Source of the DNA: Liolophura sinensis
Lineage: Eukaryota; Mollusca; Polyplacophora; Chitonida; Chitonidae
Direction of reading: 5' to 3'
NCBI RefSeq assembly: GCF_032854445.1
Contig: NW_027018044.1
Span: 41,448-105,447, forward strand
Length of the DNA stretch: 64,000 bases
Shown here: one piece after another, positions 51,531 to 63,600 of the stretch
How the letters are laid out: each line of letters opens with the position of its first letter
Numbering within the stretch: the stretch's first letter is position 1
Made by a program: the position numbers and the translations under genes
Notes under the pieces: model-generated
Seen by the model: only the letters and a program-made list of their open reading frames with translations
What the model was told of the DNA's origin: nothing
Database searches by the model: none

Positions 51531-51579
51531 CTTCTGGGCTACCGAAGGGCACATAACTTATAGTCAAAAGTTGAATATA
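49382..51579 (+). repeat. Block E, copy 1 (M91-M94), indel-rich
   Basis: M92 (49935), M93 (50483) and M94 (51031), with M95, correspond to M103-M106 about 6037-6039 bp (11 monomers) downstream. Shared markers are CAGAGGGCAGTG with CGCATTGCTCTCC, CAGATTAATGATC with CAATTTCACATC, and GTCGCAATTGTAC. This copy contains many one-base indels that the downstream copy lacks. Confidence 0.75.
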
Positions 51580-54324
51580 GTAATGACCAGTGGCGATTGT
51601 ACAGAGTACAGTGTAGCCGATTTCAATTAACAAAAAGACCAGGCAAAAATGCAAAAGTGGACAAACTGTTCCAGTGCTGCTGGTAAGAGCCTAATCAGAC
51701 GTATTTTGTGACGAGAAATCGAATGGTGCAAACCGCGCTGCTCTCCGACCAATACTTTTGGCTGTAGTGACAATTGAATGATCATTTATGTCATAATCAC
51801 GTGCCCAGCAACGGCTCTTACTCCATGGAAACCAGGGAAATTTGCAATTTTTCAACAGCTGCCGATGCCTGGCTCAATTCCGCATCTTTTGGCACCTTAC
51901 TGAAGTGGGTTAGTGTTCAGTTGTACTTTTTACAGCAGACTGTATCAAGTACCTTGTGTTTTTCACGTACAAATGGTCTGGTTTTTCTACACGTAGATAA
52001 AGACATTGAGATTGTCTTGCACTTAGAAGTAAGGCAATTGCTGGGTGAGTTAAATGGGCTTAGCCCAAAGATTTGAGGTCTTCTGGGCTACCGAAGGGCA
52101 CATAACTTATAGTCAAAAGTTGAATATAGTAATGACCAGTCGCGATTGTACAGAGTACAGTGTAGCCGATTTCAATTAACAAAAAGACCAGGTAAAAATG
52201 CAAAAGTGGACAAACTGTTCCAGTGCTGCTGGTAAGAGCCTAATCAGACGTATTTTGTGACGAGAAATCGAATGGTGCAAACCGCGCTGCTCTCCGACCA
52301 ATACTTTTGGCTGTAGTGACAATTGAATGATCATTTATGTCATAATCACGTGCCCAGCAACGGCTCTTACTCCATGGAAACCAGGGAAATTTGCAATTTT
52401 TCAACAGCTGCCGATGCCTGGCTCAATTCCGCATCTTTTGGCACCTTACTGAAGTGGGTTAGTGTTCAGTTGTACTTTTTACAGCAGACTGTATCAAGTA
52501 CCTTGTGTTTTTCACGTACAAATGGTCTGGTTTTTCTACACGTAGATAAAGACATTGAGATTGTCTTGCACTTAGAAGTAAGGCAATTGCTGGGTGAGTT
52601 AAATGGGCTTAGCCCAAAGATTTGAGGTCTTCTGGGCTACCGAAGGGCACATAACTTATAGTCAAAAGTTGAATATAGTAATGACCAGTCGCGATTGTAC
52701 AGAGTACAGTGTAGCCGATTTCAATTAACAAAAAGACCAGGTAAAAATGCAAAAGTGGAAAAACTGTTCCAGTGCTGCTGGTAAGAGGCTAATCCGACGT
52801 ATTTTGTGACGAGAAATCGAATGGTGCAAACCGCGTTGCTCTCCGACCAATACTTTTGGCTGTAGTGACAATTGAATGATAATTTATGTCATAATCACGT
52901 GCCCAGCAACGGCTCTTACTCCATGGAAACCAGGGATATTTGCAATTTTTTAACAGCTGCCGATGCCTGGCCCAATTCCACATCTTTTGGCACCTTATAA
53001 ATGTGGGTCAGTGTTTAGTTGTACTTTTTACAGCAGACTGTATCAAGTACCTTGTGTTTTTTATGTACAAATGGTCTGGTTTTTCTACACGTAGATAAAG
53101 ACATTGAGATTGTCTTGGACTTAGAAGTAAGACAATTGCTGGGTGAGTTAAATGGGCTTAGCCCAAAGATTTGACGTCTTCTGGGCTACCGAAGGGCACA
53201 TAACTTATAATCAAAAGTTGAATATAGTAATGACCAGTCGCGATTGTACAGAGTACAGTGTAGCCGATTTCAATTAACAAAAAGACCAGGCAAAAATGCA
53301 AAAGTGGACAAACTGTTCCAGTGCTGCTGGTAAGAGCCTAATCAGACGTATTTTGTGACGAGAAATCGAATGGTGCAAACCGCGCTGCTCTCCGACCAAT
53401 ACTTTTGGCTGTAGTGACAATTGAATGATCATTTATGTCATAATCACGTGCCCAGCAACGGCTCTTACTCCATGGAAACCAGGGAAATTTGCAATTTTTC
53501 AACAGCTGCCGATGCCTGGCTCAATTCCGCATCTTTTGGCACCTTACTGAAGTGGGTTAGTGTTCAGTTGTACTTTTTACAGCAGACTGTATCAAGTACC
53601 TTGTGTTTTTCACGTACAAATGGTCTGGTTTTTCTACACGTAGATAAAGACATTGAGATTGTCTTGCACTTAGAAGTAAGGCAATTGCTGGGTGAGTTAA
53701 ATGGGCTTAGCCCAAAGATTTCAGGTCTTCTGGGCTACCGAAGGGCACATAACTTATAGTCAAAAGTTGAATATAGTAATGACCAGTCGCGATTGTACAG
53801 AGTACAGTGTAGCCGATTTCAATTAACAAAAAGACCAGGTAAAAATGCAAAAGTGGAAAAACTGTTCCAGTGCTGCTGGTAAGAGGCTAATCCGACGTAT
53901 TTTGTGACGAGAAATCGAATGGTGCAAACCGCGTTGCTCTCCGACCAATACTTTTGGCTGTAGTGACAATTGAATGATAATTTATGTCATAATCACGTGC
54001 CCAGCAACGGCTCTTACTCCATGGAAACCAGGGATATTTGCAATTTTTTAACAGCTGCCGATGCCTGGCCCAATTCCACATCTTTTGGCACCTTATAAAT
54101 GTGGGTCAGTGTTTAGTTGTACTTTTTACAGCAGACTGTATCAAGTACCTTGTGTTTTTTATGTACAAATAGTCTGGTTTTTCTACACGTAGATAAAGAC
54201 ATTGAGATTGTCTTGGACTTAGAAGTAAGACAATTGCTGGGTGAGTTAAATGGGCTTAGCCCAAAGATTTGACGTCTTCTGGGCTACCGAAGGGCACATA
54301 ACTTATAATCAAAAGTTGAATATA
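51580..54324 (+). repeat. Monomer and dimer duplications (M95-M99)
   Basis: M95 and M96 are near-identical adjacent monomers sharing TAAGAGCCTAATCAGACG and CCGCGCTGCTC. M96-M97 (52129-53226) recur as M98-M99 (53227-54324) at 1098 bp. M97 and M99 share GAATGATAATTTATG and end in CTTATAATCAAAAG. These are the shortest-period duplications in the window and look recent. Confidence 0.8.
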
Positions 54325-57300
54325 GTAATGACCAGTCGCGATTGTACAGAGTACAGTGTAGCCGATTTCAATTAACAAAAAGACCAGGTAAAAATGCAAA
54401 AGTGGAAAAACTGTTCCAGTGCTGCTGGTAAGAGGCTAATCCGACGTATTTTGTGACGAGAAATCGAATGGTGCAATCCGCATTGCTCTCCGACCAATAC
54501 TTTTGGCTGTAGCGACAATTGAATGATCATTTATGTCATAATCACGTGCGTAACAACGGCTCTTACTCCATGGAAACCAGGGAAATTTGCAATTTTTCAA
54601 CAGCTGCCGATGCCTGGCTCAATTCCGCATCTTTTGGCACCTTACTGAAGTGGGTTAGTGTTCAGTTGTACTTTTTACAGCAGACTGTATCAAGTACCTT
54701 GTGTTTTTCACGTACAAATGGTGTGGTTTTTCTACACATAGATAAAGACATTGAGATTGTCTTGCACTTAGAAGTAAGGCAATTGCTGGGTGAGTTAAAT
54801 GGGCTTAGCCCAAAGATTTGACGTCTTCTGGGCTACCGAAGGGCACATAACTTATAGTCAAAAGTTGAATATAGTAATGACCAGTCGCGATTGTACAGAG
54901 TACAGTGTAGCCGATTTCAATTAACAAAAAGACCAGGCAAAAATGCAAAAGTGGAAAAACTGTTCCAGTGCTACTAGTAAGAGCCTAATCCGACGTATTT
55001 TGTGACGATAAATCGAATGGTGCAAACCGCGTTTCTCTCCGACCAATACTTTTGGCTGTAGCGACAGATCAATGATCATTGATGTCATAATCACGTGCCC
55101 AGGAACGGCTCTTACTCCATGGAAACCAGGGATATTTGCAATTTTTTAACAGCTGCCGATGCCTGGCCCAATTCCACATCTTTTGGCACCTTATAAATGT
55201 GGGTCAGTGTTTAGTTGTACTTTTTACAGCAGACTGTATCAAGTACCTTGTGTTTTTTATGTACAAATGGTCTGGTTTTTCTACACGTAGATAAAGACAT
55301 TGAGATTGTCTTGGACTTAGAAGTAAGACAATTGCTGGGTGAGTTAAATGGGCTTAGCCCAAAGATTTGACGTCTTCTGGGCTACCGAAGGGCACATAAC
55401 TTATAGTCAAAAGTTGAATATAGTAATGACCAGTCGCGATTGTACAGAGTACAGTGTAGCCGATTTCAATTAACAAAAAGACCAGGTAAAAATGCAAAAG
55501 TGGAAAAACTGTTCCAGTGCTGCTGGTAAGAGCCTAATCAGACGTATTTTGTGACGAGAAATCGAATGGTGCAAACCGCGTTGCTCTCCGACCAATACTT
55601 TTGGCTGTAGCGACAATTGATTGATCATTGATGTCATAATCACGTGCCCAGCAACGGCTCTTACTCCATGGAAACCAGGGAAATTTGCAATTTTTCAACA
55701 GCTGCCGATGCCTGGCTCAATTCCGCATCTTTTGGCACCTTACTGAAGTGGGTCAGTGTTCAGTTGTACTTTTTACAGCAGACTGTATCAAGTACCTTGT
55801 GTTTTTTATGTACAAATGGTGTGGTTTTTCTACACGTAGATAAAGACATTGAGATTGTCTTGCACTTAGAAGTAAGGCAATTGCTGGGTGAGTTCAATGG
55901 GCTTGGCCCAAAGATTTGACGTCTTCTGGGCTACCGAAGGGCACATAACTTATAGTCAAAAGTTGAATATAGTAATGACCAGTCGCGATTGTACAGAGGG
56001 CAGTGTAGCCGATTTCAATTAACAAAAAGACCAGGCAAAAATGCAAAAGTGGAAAAACTGTTCCAGTGCTACTAGTAAGAGGCTAATCCGACGTATTTTG
56101 TGACGAGAAATCGAATGGTGCAATCCGCATTGCTCTCCGACCAATACTTTTGGCTGTAGCGACAATTGAATGATCATTTATGTCATAATCACGTGCGTAA
56201 CAACGGCTCTTACTCCATGGAAACCAGGGAAATTTGCAATTTTTCAACAGCTGCCGATGCCTGGCTCAATTCCGCATCTTTTGGCACCTTACTGAAGTGG
56301 GTTAGTGTTCAGTTGTACTTTTTACAGCAGACTGTATCAAGTACCTTGTGTTTTTCACGTACAAATGGTGTGGTTTTTCTACACGTAGATAAAGACATTG
56401 AGATTGTCTTGCACTTAGAAGTAAGGCAATTGCTGGGTGAGTTAAATGGGCTTAGCCCAAAGATTTCAGGTCTTCTGGGCTACCGAAGGGCACATAACTT
56501 ATAGTCAAAAGTTGAATATAGTAATGACCAGTCGCGATTGTACAGAGTACAATTGAGCCGATTTCAATTAACAAAAAGACGAAGCAAAAATGCAAAAGTG
56601 GAAAAACTGTTCCAGTGCTACTAGTAAGAGGCTAATCCGACGTATTTTGTGACGAGAAATCGAATGGTGCAAACCGCGTTGCTCTCCGACCAATACTTTT
56701 GGCTGTAGCGACAGATTAATGATCATTGATGTCATAATCACGTGCCCAGCAACGGCTCTTACTCCATGGAAACCAGGGATATTTGCAATTTTTTAACAGC
56801 TGCCGATGCCTGGCCCAATTTCACATCTTTTGGCACCTTATAAATGTGGGTCAGTGTTTTGTTGTACTTTTTACAGCAGACTGTATCAAGTACCTTGTGT
56901 TTTTTATGTACAAATGGTGTGGTTTTTCTACACGTAGATAAAGACATTGAGATTGTCTTGGACTTAGAAGTAAGACAATTGCTGGGTGAGTTAAATGGGC
57001 TTAGCCCAAAGATTTGACGTCTTCTGGGCTACCGAAGGGCACATAACTTATAGTCAAAAGTTGAATATAGTAATGACCAGTCGCAATTGTACAGAGTACA
57101 GTGTAGCCGATTTCAATTAACAAAAAGACCAGGCAAAAATGCAAAAATGGAAAAACTGTTCCAGTGCTGCTGGTACGAGGCTAATCCGACGTATTTTGTG
57201 ACGAGAAATCGAATGGTGCAAACCGCGTTGCTCTCCGACCAATACTTTTGGCTGTAGTGACAATTGAATGATCATTTATGTCATAATCACGTGCCCAGCA

Positions 57301-57618
57301 ACGGCTCTTACTCCATGGAAACCAGGGAAATTTGCAATTTTTCAACAGCTGCCGATGCCTGGCTCAATTCCGCATCTTTTGGCACCTTACTGAAGTGGGT
57401 TAGTGTTCAGTTGTACTTTTTACAGCAGACTGTATCAAGTACCTTGTGTTTTTCACGTACAAATGGTGTGGTTTTTCTACACGTAGATAAAGACATTGAG
57501 ATTGTCCTGCACTTAGAAGTAAGGCAATTGCTGGGTGAGTTAAATGGTCTTAGCCCAAAAATTTCAGGTCTTCTGGGCTACCGAAGGGCACATAACTTAT
57601 AGTCAAAAGTTGAATATA
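54325..57618 (+). repeat. Block E, copy 2 and flanks (M100-M105)
   Basis: M103-M105 (55972-57618) match M92-M94 with the shared markers listed there. M100 (54325) and M103 share GTGCGTAACAACGG three monomers apart. M101 has CCCAGGAACGG, also found in M91. M104 has the private ACAATTGAGCCG and TGTTTTGTTGTAC changes. Unlike copy 1, this block is almost free of frame-changing indels. Confidence 0.75.
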
Positions 57619-60600
57619 GTAATGACCAGTCGCGATTGTACAGAGTACAGTGTAGCCGATTTCAATTAACAAAAAGACCAGGCAAAAATGCAAAAGTGGA
57701 CAAACTGTTCCAGTGCTGCTGGTAAGAAGCTAATCCGACGTATTTTGTGACGAGAAATCGAATGGTGCAAACCGCGCTGCTCTCCGACCAATACTTTTGG
57801 CTGTAGTGACAATTGAATGATCATTTATGTCATAATCACGTGCCCAGCAACGGCTCTTACTCCATGGAAACCAGGGAAATTTGCAATTTTTCAACAGCTG
57901 CCGATGCCTGGCTCAATTCCGCATCTTTTGGCACCTTACTGAAGTGGGTTAGTGTTCAGTTGTACTTTTTACAGCAGACTGTATCAAGTACCTTGTGTTT
58001 TTCACGTACAAATGGTGTGGTTTTTCTACACGTAGATAAAGACATTGAGATTGTCTTGCACTTAGAAGTAAGGCAATTGCTGGGTGAGTTAAATGGGCTT
58101 AGCCCAAAAATTTCAGGCCTTCTGGGCTACCGAAGGGCACATAACTTATAGTCAAAAGTTGAATATAGTAATGACCAGTCGCGATTGTACAGAGTACAGT
58201 GTAGCCGATTTCAATTAACAAAAAGACCAGGCAAAAATGCAAAAGTGGACAAACTGTTCCAGTGCTGCTGGTAAGAGGCTAATCCGACGTATTTTGTGAC
58301 GAGAAATCGAATGGTGCAAACCGCGCTGCTCTCCGACCAATACTTTTGGCTGTAGTGCCAATTGAATGATCATTTATGTCATAATCACGTGCCCAGCAAC
58401 GGCTCTTACTCCATGGAAACCAGGGAAATTTGCAATTTTTCAACAGCTGCCGATGCCTGGCTCAATTCCGCATCTTTTGGCACCTTACTGAAGTGGGTTA
58501 GTGTTCAGTTGTACTTTTTACAGCAGACTGTATCAAGTACCTTGTGTTTTTCACGTACAAATGGTGTGGTTTTTCTACACGTAGATAAAGACATTGAGAT
58601 TGTCTTGCACTTAGAAGTAAGGCAATTGCTGGGTGAGTTAAATGGGCTTGGCCCAAAGATTTCAGGTCTTCTGGGCTACCGAAGGGCACATAACTTATAG
58701 TCAAAAGTTGAATATAGTAATGACCAGTCGCGATTGTACAGAGTACAGTGTAGCCGATTTCAATTAACAAAAAGACCAGGTAAAAATGCAAAAGTGGAAA
58801 AACTGTTCCAGTGCTGCTGGTAAGAGGCTAATCCGACGTATATTGTGACGAGAAATCGAATGGTGCAAACCGCGTTGCTCTCCGACCAATACTTTTGGCT
58901 GTAGTGACAATTGAATGATAATTTATGTCATAATCACGTGCCCAGCAACGGCTCTTACTCCATGGAAACCAGGGATATTTGCAATTTTTTAACAGCTGCC
59001 GATGCCTGGCCCAATTCCACATCTTTTGGCACCTTATAAATGTGGGTCAGTGTTTAGTTGTACTTTTTACAGCAGACTGTATCAAGTACCTTGTGTTTTT
59101 TATGTACAAATGGTGTGGTTTTTCTACACGTAGATAAAGACATTGAGATTGTCTTGCACTTAGAAGTAAGACAATTGCTGGGTGAGTTAAATGGGCTTAG
59201 CCCAAAGATTTGACGTCTTCTGGGCTACCGAAGGGCACATAACTTATAATCAAAAGTTGAATATAGTAATGACCAGTCGCGATTGTACAGAGTACAGTGT
59301 AGCCGATTTCAATTAACAAAAAGACCAGGTAAAAATGCACAAGTGGAAAAAACTGTTCCAGTGCTGCTGGTAAGAGCCTAATCAGACGTATTTTGTGACG
59401 ATAAATCGAATGGTGCAAACCGCGTTGCTCTCCGACCAATACTTTTGGCTGTAGTGACAATTGAATGATCATTTATGTCATAATCACGTGCCCAGCAACG
59501 GCTCTTACTCCATGGAAACCAGGGAAATTTGCAATTTTTCAACAGCTGCCGATGCCTGGCTCAATTCCGCATCTTTTGGCACCTTACTGAAGTGGGTTAG
59601 TGTTCAGTTGTACTTTTTACAGCAGACTGTATCAAGTACCTTGTGTTTTTCACGTACAAATGGTGTGGTTTTTCTACACGTAGATAAAGACATTGAGATT
59701 GTCTTGCACTTAGAAGTAAGGCAATTGCTGGGTGAGTTAAATGGGCTTAGCCCAAAGATTTCAGGTCTTCTGGGCTACCGAAGGGCACATAACTTATAGT
59801 CAAAAGTTGAATATAGTAATGACCAGTCGCGATTGTACAGAGTACAGTGTAGCCGATTTCAATTAACAAAAAGACCAGGCAAAAATGCAAAAGTGGACAA
59901 ACTGTTCCAGTGCTGCTGGTAAGAGGCTAATCCGACGTATTTTGTGACGAGAAATCGAATGGTGCAAACCGCGCTGCTCTCCGACCAATACTTTTGGCTG
60001 TAGTGACAATTGAATGATCATTTATGTCATAATCACGTGCCCAGCAACGGCTCTTACTCCATGGAAACCAGGGATATTTGCAATTTTTTAACAGCTGCCG
60101 ATGCCTGGCCCAATTCCACATCTTTTGGCACCTTATAAATGTGGGGTCAGTGTTTAGTTGTACTTTTTACAGCAGACTGTATCAAGTACCTTGTGTTTTT
60201 TATGTACAAATGGTGTGGTTTTTCTACACGTAGATAAAGACATTGAGATTGTCTTGGACTTAGAAGTAAGACAATTACTGGGTGAGTTAAATGGGCTTAG
60301 CCCAAAGATTTGACGTCTTCTGGGCTACCGAAGGGCACATAACTTATAATCAAAAGTTGAATATAGTAATGACCAGTCGCGATTGTACAGAGTACAGTGT
60401 AGCCGATTTCAATTAACAAAAAGACCAGGTAAAAATGCAAAAGTGGAAAAACTGTTCCAGTGCTGCTGGTAAGAGGCTAATCCGACGTATTTTGTGACGA
60501 GAAATCGAATGGTGCAAACCGCGTTGCTCTCCGACCAATACTTTTGGCTGTAGTGACAATTGAATGATCATTTATGTCATAATCACGTGCCCAGCAACGG

Positions 60601-63600
60601 CTCTTACTCCATGGAAACCAGGGAAATTTGCAATTTTTCAACAGCTGCCGATGCCTGGCTCAATTCCGCATCTTTTGGCACCTTACTGAAGTGGGTTAGT
60701 GTTCAGTTGTACTTTTTACAGCAGACTGTATCAAGTACCTTGTGTTTTTCACGTACAAATGGTCTGGTTTTTCTACACGTAGATAAAGACATTGAGATTG
60801 TCTTGCACTTAGAAGTAAGGCAAATTGCTGGGTGAGTTAAATGGGCTTAGCCAAAGATTTCAGGTCTTCTGGGCTACCGAAGGGCACATAACTTATAGTC
60901 AAAAGTTGAATATAGTAATGACCAGTCGCGATTGTACAGAGTACAGTGTAGCCGATTTCAATTAACAAAAAGACCAGGCAAAAATGCAAAAGTGGACAAA
61001 CTGTTCCAGTGCTGCTGGTAAGAGGCTAATCCGACGTATTTGTGACGAGAAATCGAATGGTGCAAACCGCGCTGCTCTCCGACCAATACTTTTGGCTGTA
61101 GTGACAATTGAATGATCATTTATGTCATAATCACGTGCCCAGCAACGGCTCTTACTCCATGGAAACCAGGGAAATTTGCAATTTTCAACAGCTGCCGATG
61201 CCTGGCTCAATTCCGCATCTTTTGGCACCTTACTGAAGTGGGTTAGTGTTCAGTTGTACTTTTTACAGCAGACTGTATCAAGTACCTTGTGTTTTTCACG
61301 TACAAATGGTCTGGTTTTTCTACACGTAGATAAAGACATTGAGATTGTCTTGCACTTAGAAGTAAGGCAATTGCTGGGTGAGTTAAATGGGCTTAGCCCA
61401 AAGATTTCAGGTCTTCTGGGCTACCGAAGGGCACATAACTTATAGTCAAAAGTTGAATATAGTAATGACCAGTCGCGATTGTACAGAGTACAGTGTAGCC
61501 GATTTCAATTAACAAAAAGACCAGGCAAAAATGCAAAAGTGGAAAAACTGTTCCAGTGCTACTAGTAAGAGCCTAATCCGACGTATTTTGTGACGAGAAA
61601 TCGAATGGTGCAAACCGCGTTGCTCTCCGACCAATACTTTAGGCTGTAGCGACAGATCAATGATCATTGATGTCATAATCACGTGCCCAGCAACGGCTCT
61701 TACTCCATGGAAACCAGGATATTTGCAATTTTTTAACAGCTGCCGATGCCTGGCCAATTCCACATCTTTTGGCACCTTATAAATGTGGGTCAGTGTTTAG
61801 TTGTACATTTTACAGCAGACTGTATCAAGTACCTTGTGTTTTTTATGTACAAATGGTGTGGTTTTTCCTACACGTAGATAAAGACATTGAGATTGTCTTG
61901 GACTTAGAAGTAAGACAATTGCTGGGTGAGTTAAATGGGCTTGGCCAAAGATTTGACGTCTTCTGGGCTACCGAAGGGCACATAACTTATAGTCAAAAGT
62001 TGAATATAGTAATGACCAGTCGCAATTGTACAGAGTACAGTGTAGCCGATTTCAATTACAAAAAGACCAGGTAAAAATGCAAATAGTGGAAAAACTGTTC
62101 CAGTGCTGCTGGTAAGAGCTAATCCGACGTATTTTGTGACGAGAAATCGAATGGTGCAAAACCGCGTTGCTCTCCGACCAATACTTTTGGCTGTAGTGAC
62201 AATTGAATGATAATTTATGTCATAATCACGTGCCCAGCAACGGCTCTTACTCCATGGAAAACCAGGAAATTTGCAATTTTTCAACAGCTGCCGATGCCTG
62301 GCTCAATTCCGCATCTTTTGGCACCTTATAAATGTGGGTCAGTGTTTAGTTGTACTTTTCACAGCAGACTGTATCAAGTACCTTGTGTTTTTTATGTACA
62401 AATGGTGTGGTTTTTCTACACGTAGATAAAGACATTGAGATTGTCTTGGACTTAGAAGTAAGACAATTGCTGGGTGAGTTAAATGGGCTTAGCCCAAAGA
62501 TTTGACGTCTTCTGGGCTACCGAAGGGCACATAACTTATAGTCAAAAGTTGAATATAGTAATGACCAGTCGCGATTGTACAGAGTACAGTGTAGCCGATT
62601 TCAATTAACAAAAAGACCAGGTAAAAATGCAAAAGTGGAAAAACTGTTCCAGTGCTGCTGGTAAGAGGCTAATCCGACGTATTTTGTGACGATAAATCGA
62701 ATGGTGCAAACCGCGTTGCTCTCCGACCAATACTTTTGGCTGTAGTGACAATTGAATGATCATTTATGTCATAATCACGTGCCCAGCAACGGCTCTTACT
62801 CCATGGAAACCAGGGAAATTTGCAATTTTCAACAGCTGCCGATGCCTGGCTCAATTCCGCATCTTTTGGCACCTTACTGAAGTGGGTTAGTGTTCAGTTG
62901 TACTTTTTACAGCAGACTGTATCAAGTACCTTGTGTTTTTCACGTACAAATGGTGTGGTTTTTCTACACGTAGATAAAGACATTGAGATTGTCTTGCACT
63001 TAGAAGTAAGGCAATTGCTGGGTGAGTTAAATGGGCTTAGCCCAAAGATTTGACGTCTTCTGGGCTACCGAAGGGCACATAACTTATAGTCAAAAGTTGA
63101 ATATAGTAATGACCAGTCGCGATTGTACAGAGTACAGTGTAGCCGATTTCAATTAACAAAAAGACCAGGCAAAAATGCAAAAGTGGACAAACTGTTCCAG
63201 TGCTGCTGGTAAGAGGCTAATCCGACGTATTTTGTGACGAGAAATCGAATGCTGCAAACCGCGCTGCTCTCCGACCAATACTTTTGGCTGTAGTGACAAT
63301 TGAATGATCATTTATGTCATAATCACGTGCCCAGCAACGGCTCTTACTCCATGGAAACCAGGGAAATTTGCAATTTTTCAACAGCTGCCGATGCCTGGCT
63401 CAATTCCGCATCTTTTGGCACCTTACTGAAGTGGGTTAGTGTTCAGTTGTACTTTTTACAGCAGACTGTATCAAGTACCTTGTGTTTTTCACGTACAAAT
63501 GGTCTGGTTTTTCTACACGTAGATAAAGACATTGAGATTGTCTTGCACTTAGAAGTAAGGCAATTGCTGGGTGAGTTAAATGGGCTTAGCCCAAAGATTT

